From NCBI GenBank assembly GCA_014885115.2, contig WKLE02001846.1:1-10120 (forward strand): a DNA stretch of 10,120 nucleotides. Direction: 5' to 3'. Below are positions 8,641 through 10,120 of this stretch, piece by piece. Made by a program: the position numbers and the translations under genes. The stretch comes from Asterionellopsis glacialis. Taxonomy: Eukaryota; Bacillariophyta; Plagiogrammaphyceae; Rhaphoneidales; Asterionellopsidaceae. Positions within the stretch are counted from its first letter, which is position 1, and every line of letters begins with the position of its first letter. A model generated the notes under the pieces. That model did no database searches. It saw nothing but the letters and a program-made list of their open reading frames with translations, and was not told the DNA's origin.

Positions 8641-9297
8641 GTAATAGATGATACTGAACCATCTGATACACCAGTAGTCAAATATAAAACAGGTATATAT
8701 GTCTACTTTTTCACCAAGGCTAGTGCAAGTTACAGGATGGCTTTTTTAAAAACAAATGGAAAAATCTATAATCATCATAAGATCATTGATAACAACATTT
8801 ATGGTCTTTCTGAAGCAAATAGTGGATGTAGTAGCTGAACCTTTAGTTAGTCCAGTTGCAATGCTTTCAGATAATGTTGTTAGTTCTGTTGTAATAACAC
8901 AACAAGTTGAAGTGAACCTTCCAAAAGCAAATCAGAAGATGCAGATGATGGAGACTTTGAAGAATCCCAAGATGAATCAGAAGAACAAGAAGTTTCAGAT
9001 GACTTTTGTGAAGAACAGCAGTCAGATGAAGATAGAAAACTATCTGCAAAAAATCAAGATTATTCTTATGCAACTGATGATGGAGATGACTCTGATTATG
9101 ATGATGAAGAATCAACAAAAGAAGAAACTAAAGGTTCAAGAAAATCTCCAGGAAAAAAGCAAAGATCAACAAGCACAGAGAAACTTGCTTCAAGAAGATT
9201 GCCAAGAAAATCCTATGCTGGTATGGGTGAAGGTGCATATGATGATGAAGCTTATAAGCCAACACATGAGTCTAGTAATATAACAGCAGATGAATGA
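8641..9297 (+). pseudogene. Acidic-then-basic low-complexity protein segment (tail of the upstream gene or a separate gene)
   Basis: Three consecutive readings lie here. The first, 8641-8835, includes DDTEPSDTPVVKYKTGIYVY and ends at TGA 8836-8838. The second, about 8832-8930, includes AEPLVSPVAMLSDNVVSSVV. The third, 8911-9294, is open for 128 codons and ends at TGA 9295-9297. It is strongly acidic (DADDGDFEESQDESEEQEV; ATDDGDDSDYDDEES), then basic (KGSRKSPGKKQRSTSTEKL, RRLPRKSYAGMGEGAYDDEA). Alternating acidic and Lys/Arg/Ser tracts of this type are common in nuclear, DNA- or histone-binding proteins, but this is composition only. A Met/Lys-rich frame in the same place is a shadow of the GAT/GAA-rich coding strand. 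Confidence 0.5.
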
Positions 9298-10120
9298 CCA
9301 ACAAGAACTTCCCCAATAAAGACAATACTGATGTTCTAGCAGTTGTATCAGCAGAACCAGTTCTATCCTTACAAACTAAAGAAACAGTCAAATCTTTAGT
9401 CACCAAGAGCTTCAGATATGGTGGATGGAACATAACTGATACCAAGGTTAGCAATGATTTTATATGTATGTAACACAATGAATATTTACATGGAACATAT
9501 TGTTGCAGGAAAACATGATACGACAACTGCAAGATGGTCCAGAGGTTTTATTGGCCAGCATGAGGAATCTCATACTTTTACTGCAGTGTGCAAACTCTGT
9601 GACAGTAAAAGGATGACAATGACACCAGACTAATGTGTTACAAGAGTATGTAATTCTGGATATTTAAATTCATTTCCTATTATCTGCTCTAACTGCTAAA
9701 AGCATTTACATCAATCTGTTCTCAACAAATGCAATAAATGTCAGAAACCTGATTATTCTCAGTGTGCCATTTGGGTTTTTGATGAGCAAAAATCAACTGC
9801 AATATTGAAAATCCCAATTCATTTGGTATGCTATTACTCAACAAACTCTAATTTACAAGATGACAACCTTTATGAAAGATCCATAAGGAATGTCCAGAGT
9901 TTATATGCTACCAGATATGACAGATCAGGTTTAAATAACGCAAATCTGGCAAAAATTAAATTGAGCACTTCCTTAGGATCTATGCATCATTTGACAAGTT
10001 TAAGAAGCATTCAGTGGAAGGAATTGCTGTATTCAGAGACAAAGCCAATTTCTTCCAAGAATTGGACCAGAAGAACTTCACTGTTTCATTGATCCTCCCA
10101 AGGAAGTTTGAGAAGAAAAT
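9294..10120 (+). pseudogene. Damaged gene with a Cys/His zinc-cluster-like segment, running off the right edge
   Basis: An ATG at 9294 overlaps the preceding TGA and opens a reading with VLAVVSAEPVLSLQTKETVK and SFRYGGWNITDTK. A likely intron (9447-9508) follows, then HDTTTARWSRGFIGQHEESH and a Cys/His segment C-x2-C-x11-C-x4-C-x11-C-x2-C-x2-H-x-H-x6-C-x2-C-x6-C (about 9589-9770). The ligand spacing is reminiscent of PHD/RING-type double zinc sites but fits no family I can name. In-frame TAA codons lie at 9631-9633 and 9697-9699, inside the cluster. Past the A3 run 9958-9960 the frame changes, and IEHFLRIYASFDKFKKHS continues open to the edge. It may be a separate gene or the C-terminal part of the previous one. 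Confidence 0.5.
9447..9508 (+). other. Probable 62-nt GT-AG intron
   Basis: The donor is ACCAAG|GTTAGC and the acceptor ATATTGTTGCAG|GAAAAC. The stretch contains stop codons in the coding frame, including TAA 9471-9473 region, and is flanked by good coding sequence. The join is one base off the frame of the downstream exon, so either one base is missing nearby or another splice site is used. Confidence 0.45.

Noticed and set aside
8756..9283. Plus-strand 175-residue Met/Lys-rich frame
   Set aside because: Except for its part at about 8832-8930, it is the out-of-frame shadow of the GAT/GAA-rich acidic frame 8911-9297, which has far more natural composition.
9294..9297. ATGA overlap of stop and start, as in bacterial translational coupling
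   Set aside because: The window has spliceosomal introns and many frame changes, so this is more likely a chance overlap at a lost frame.
1..10120. tRNA, rRNA genes, CRISPR array, LTRs or terminal inverted repeats
   Set aside because: I saw no cloverleaf, conserved rRNA words, regular spacer array, or long matching ends within the window.

Overview
The window looks like nuclear DNA of a eukaryote, most probably an invertebrate animal. It is AT-rich, has no bacterial gene spacing, and contains short GT-AG introns whose removal keeps the reading frame. The protein families I half-recognise (from memory only) are multi-copy, uncharacterised proteins of sponges, cnidarians and similar animals. 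I cannot name the species.

There are at least five protein-coding blocks, and all are damaged by frame changes or in-frame stops. (1) Minus strand, 2588 down to the left edge: a multi-exon gene with a Cys/His-rich segment, then an RNase H/DDE-transposase-like domain with acidic residues spaced D-x90-D-x40-D. (2) Minus strand, 5310 to 3510: a coiled-coil, acidic and charged protein with a central domain ending in a 'SDETFALLALENSW' motif and a clean 102-nt intron. (3) Minus strand, 6859 to 6277: a small unrecognised protein. (4) Plus strand, 7009 to 8632: a protein with a basic N-terminus, three 18-residue Thr/Pro/Lys-rich repeats and a C-terminal part that ends like a GNAT acetyltransferase. 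It is followed at 8641-9297 by a strongly acidic, then basic, tail. (5) Plus strand, about 9294 to the right edge: a protein with a Cys/His zinc-cluster-like segment, running out of the window.

Non-coding stretches hold an imperfect tandem repeat (2686-2980), a 24-nt near-perfect palindrome (3059-3082), and a second tandem pair with period 103 (5857-6013). Blocks 3 and 4 are head to head, 149 bp apart.

I count about twenty frame changes and nine in-frame stops over about 2,000 codons, spread over all blocks and both strands. The simplest reading is one multi-gene mobile element, inserted once and decaying as a unit, with block 1 as its transposase. Alternatives are an under-polished assembly for the frame changes, or reassigned UAA/UAG codons for most of the stops. 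The element's ends are not visible here.
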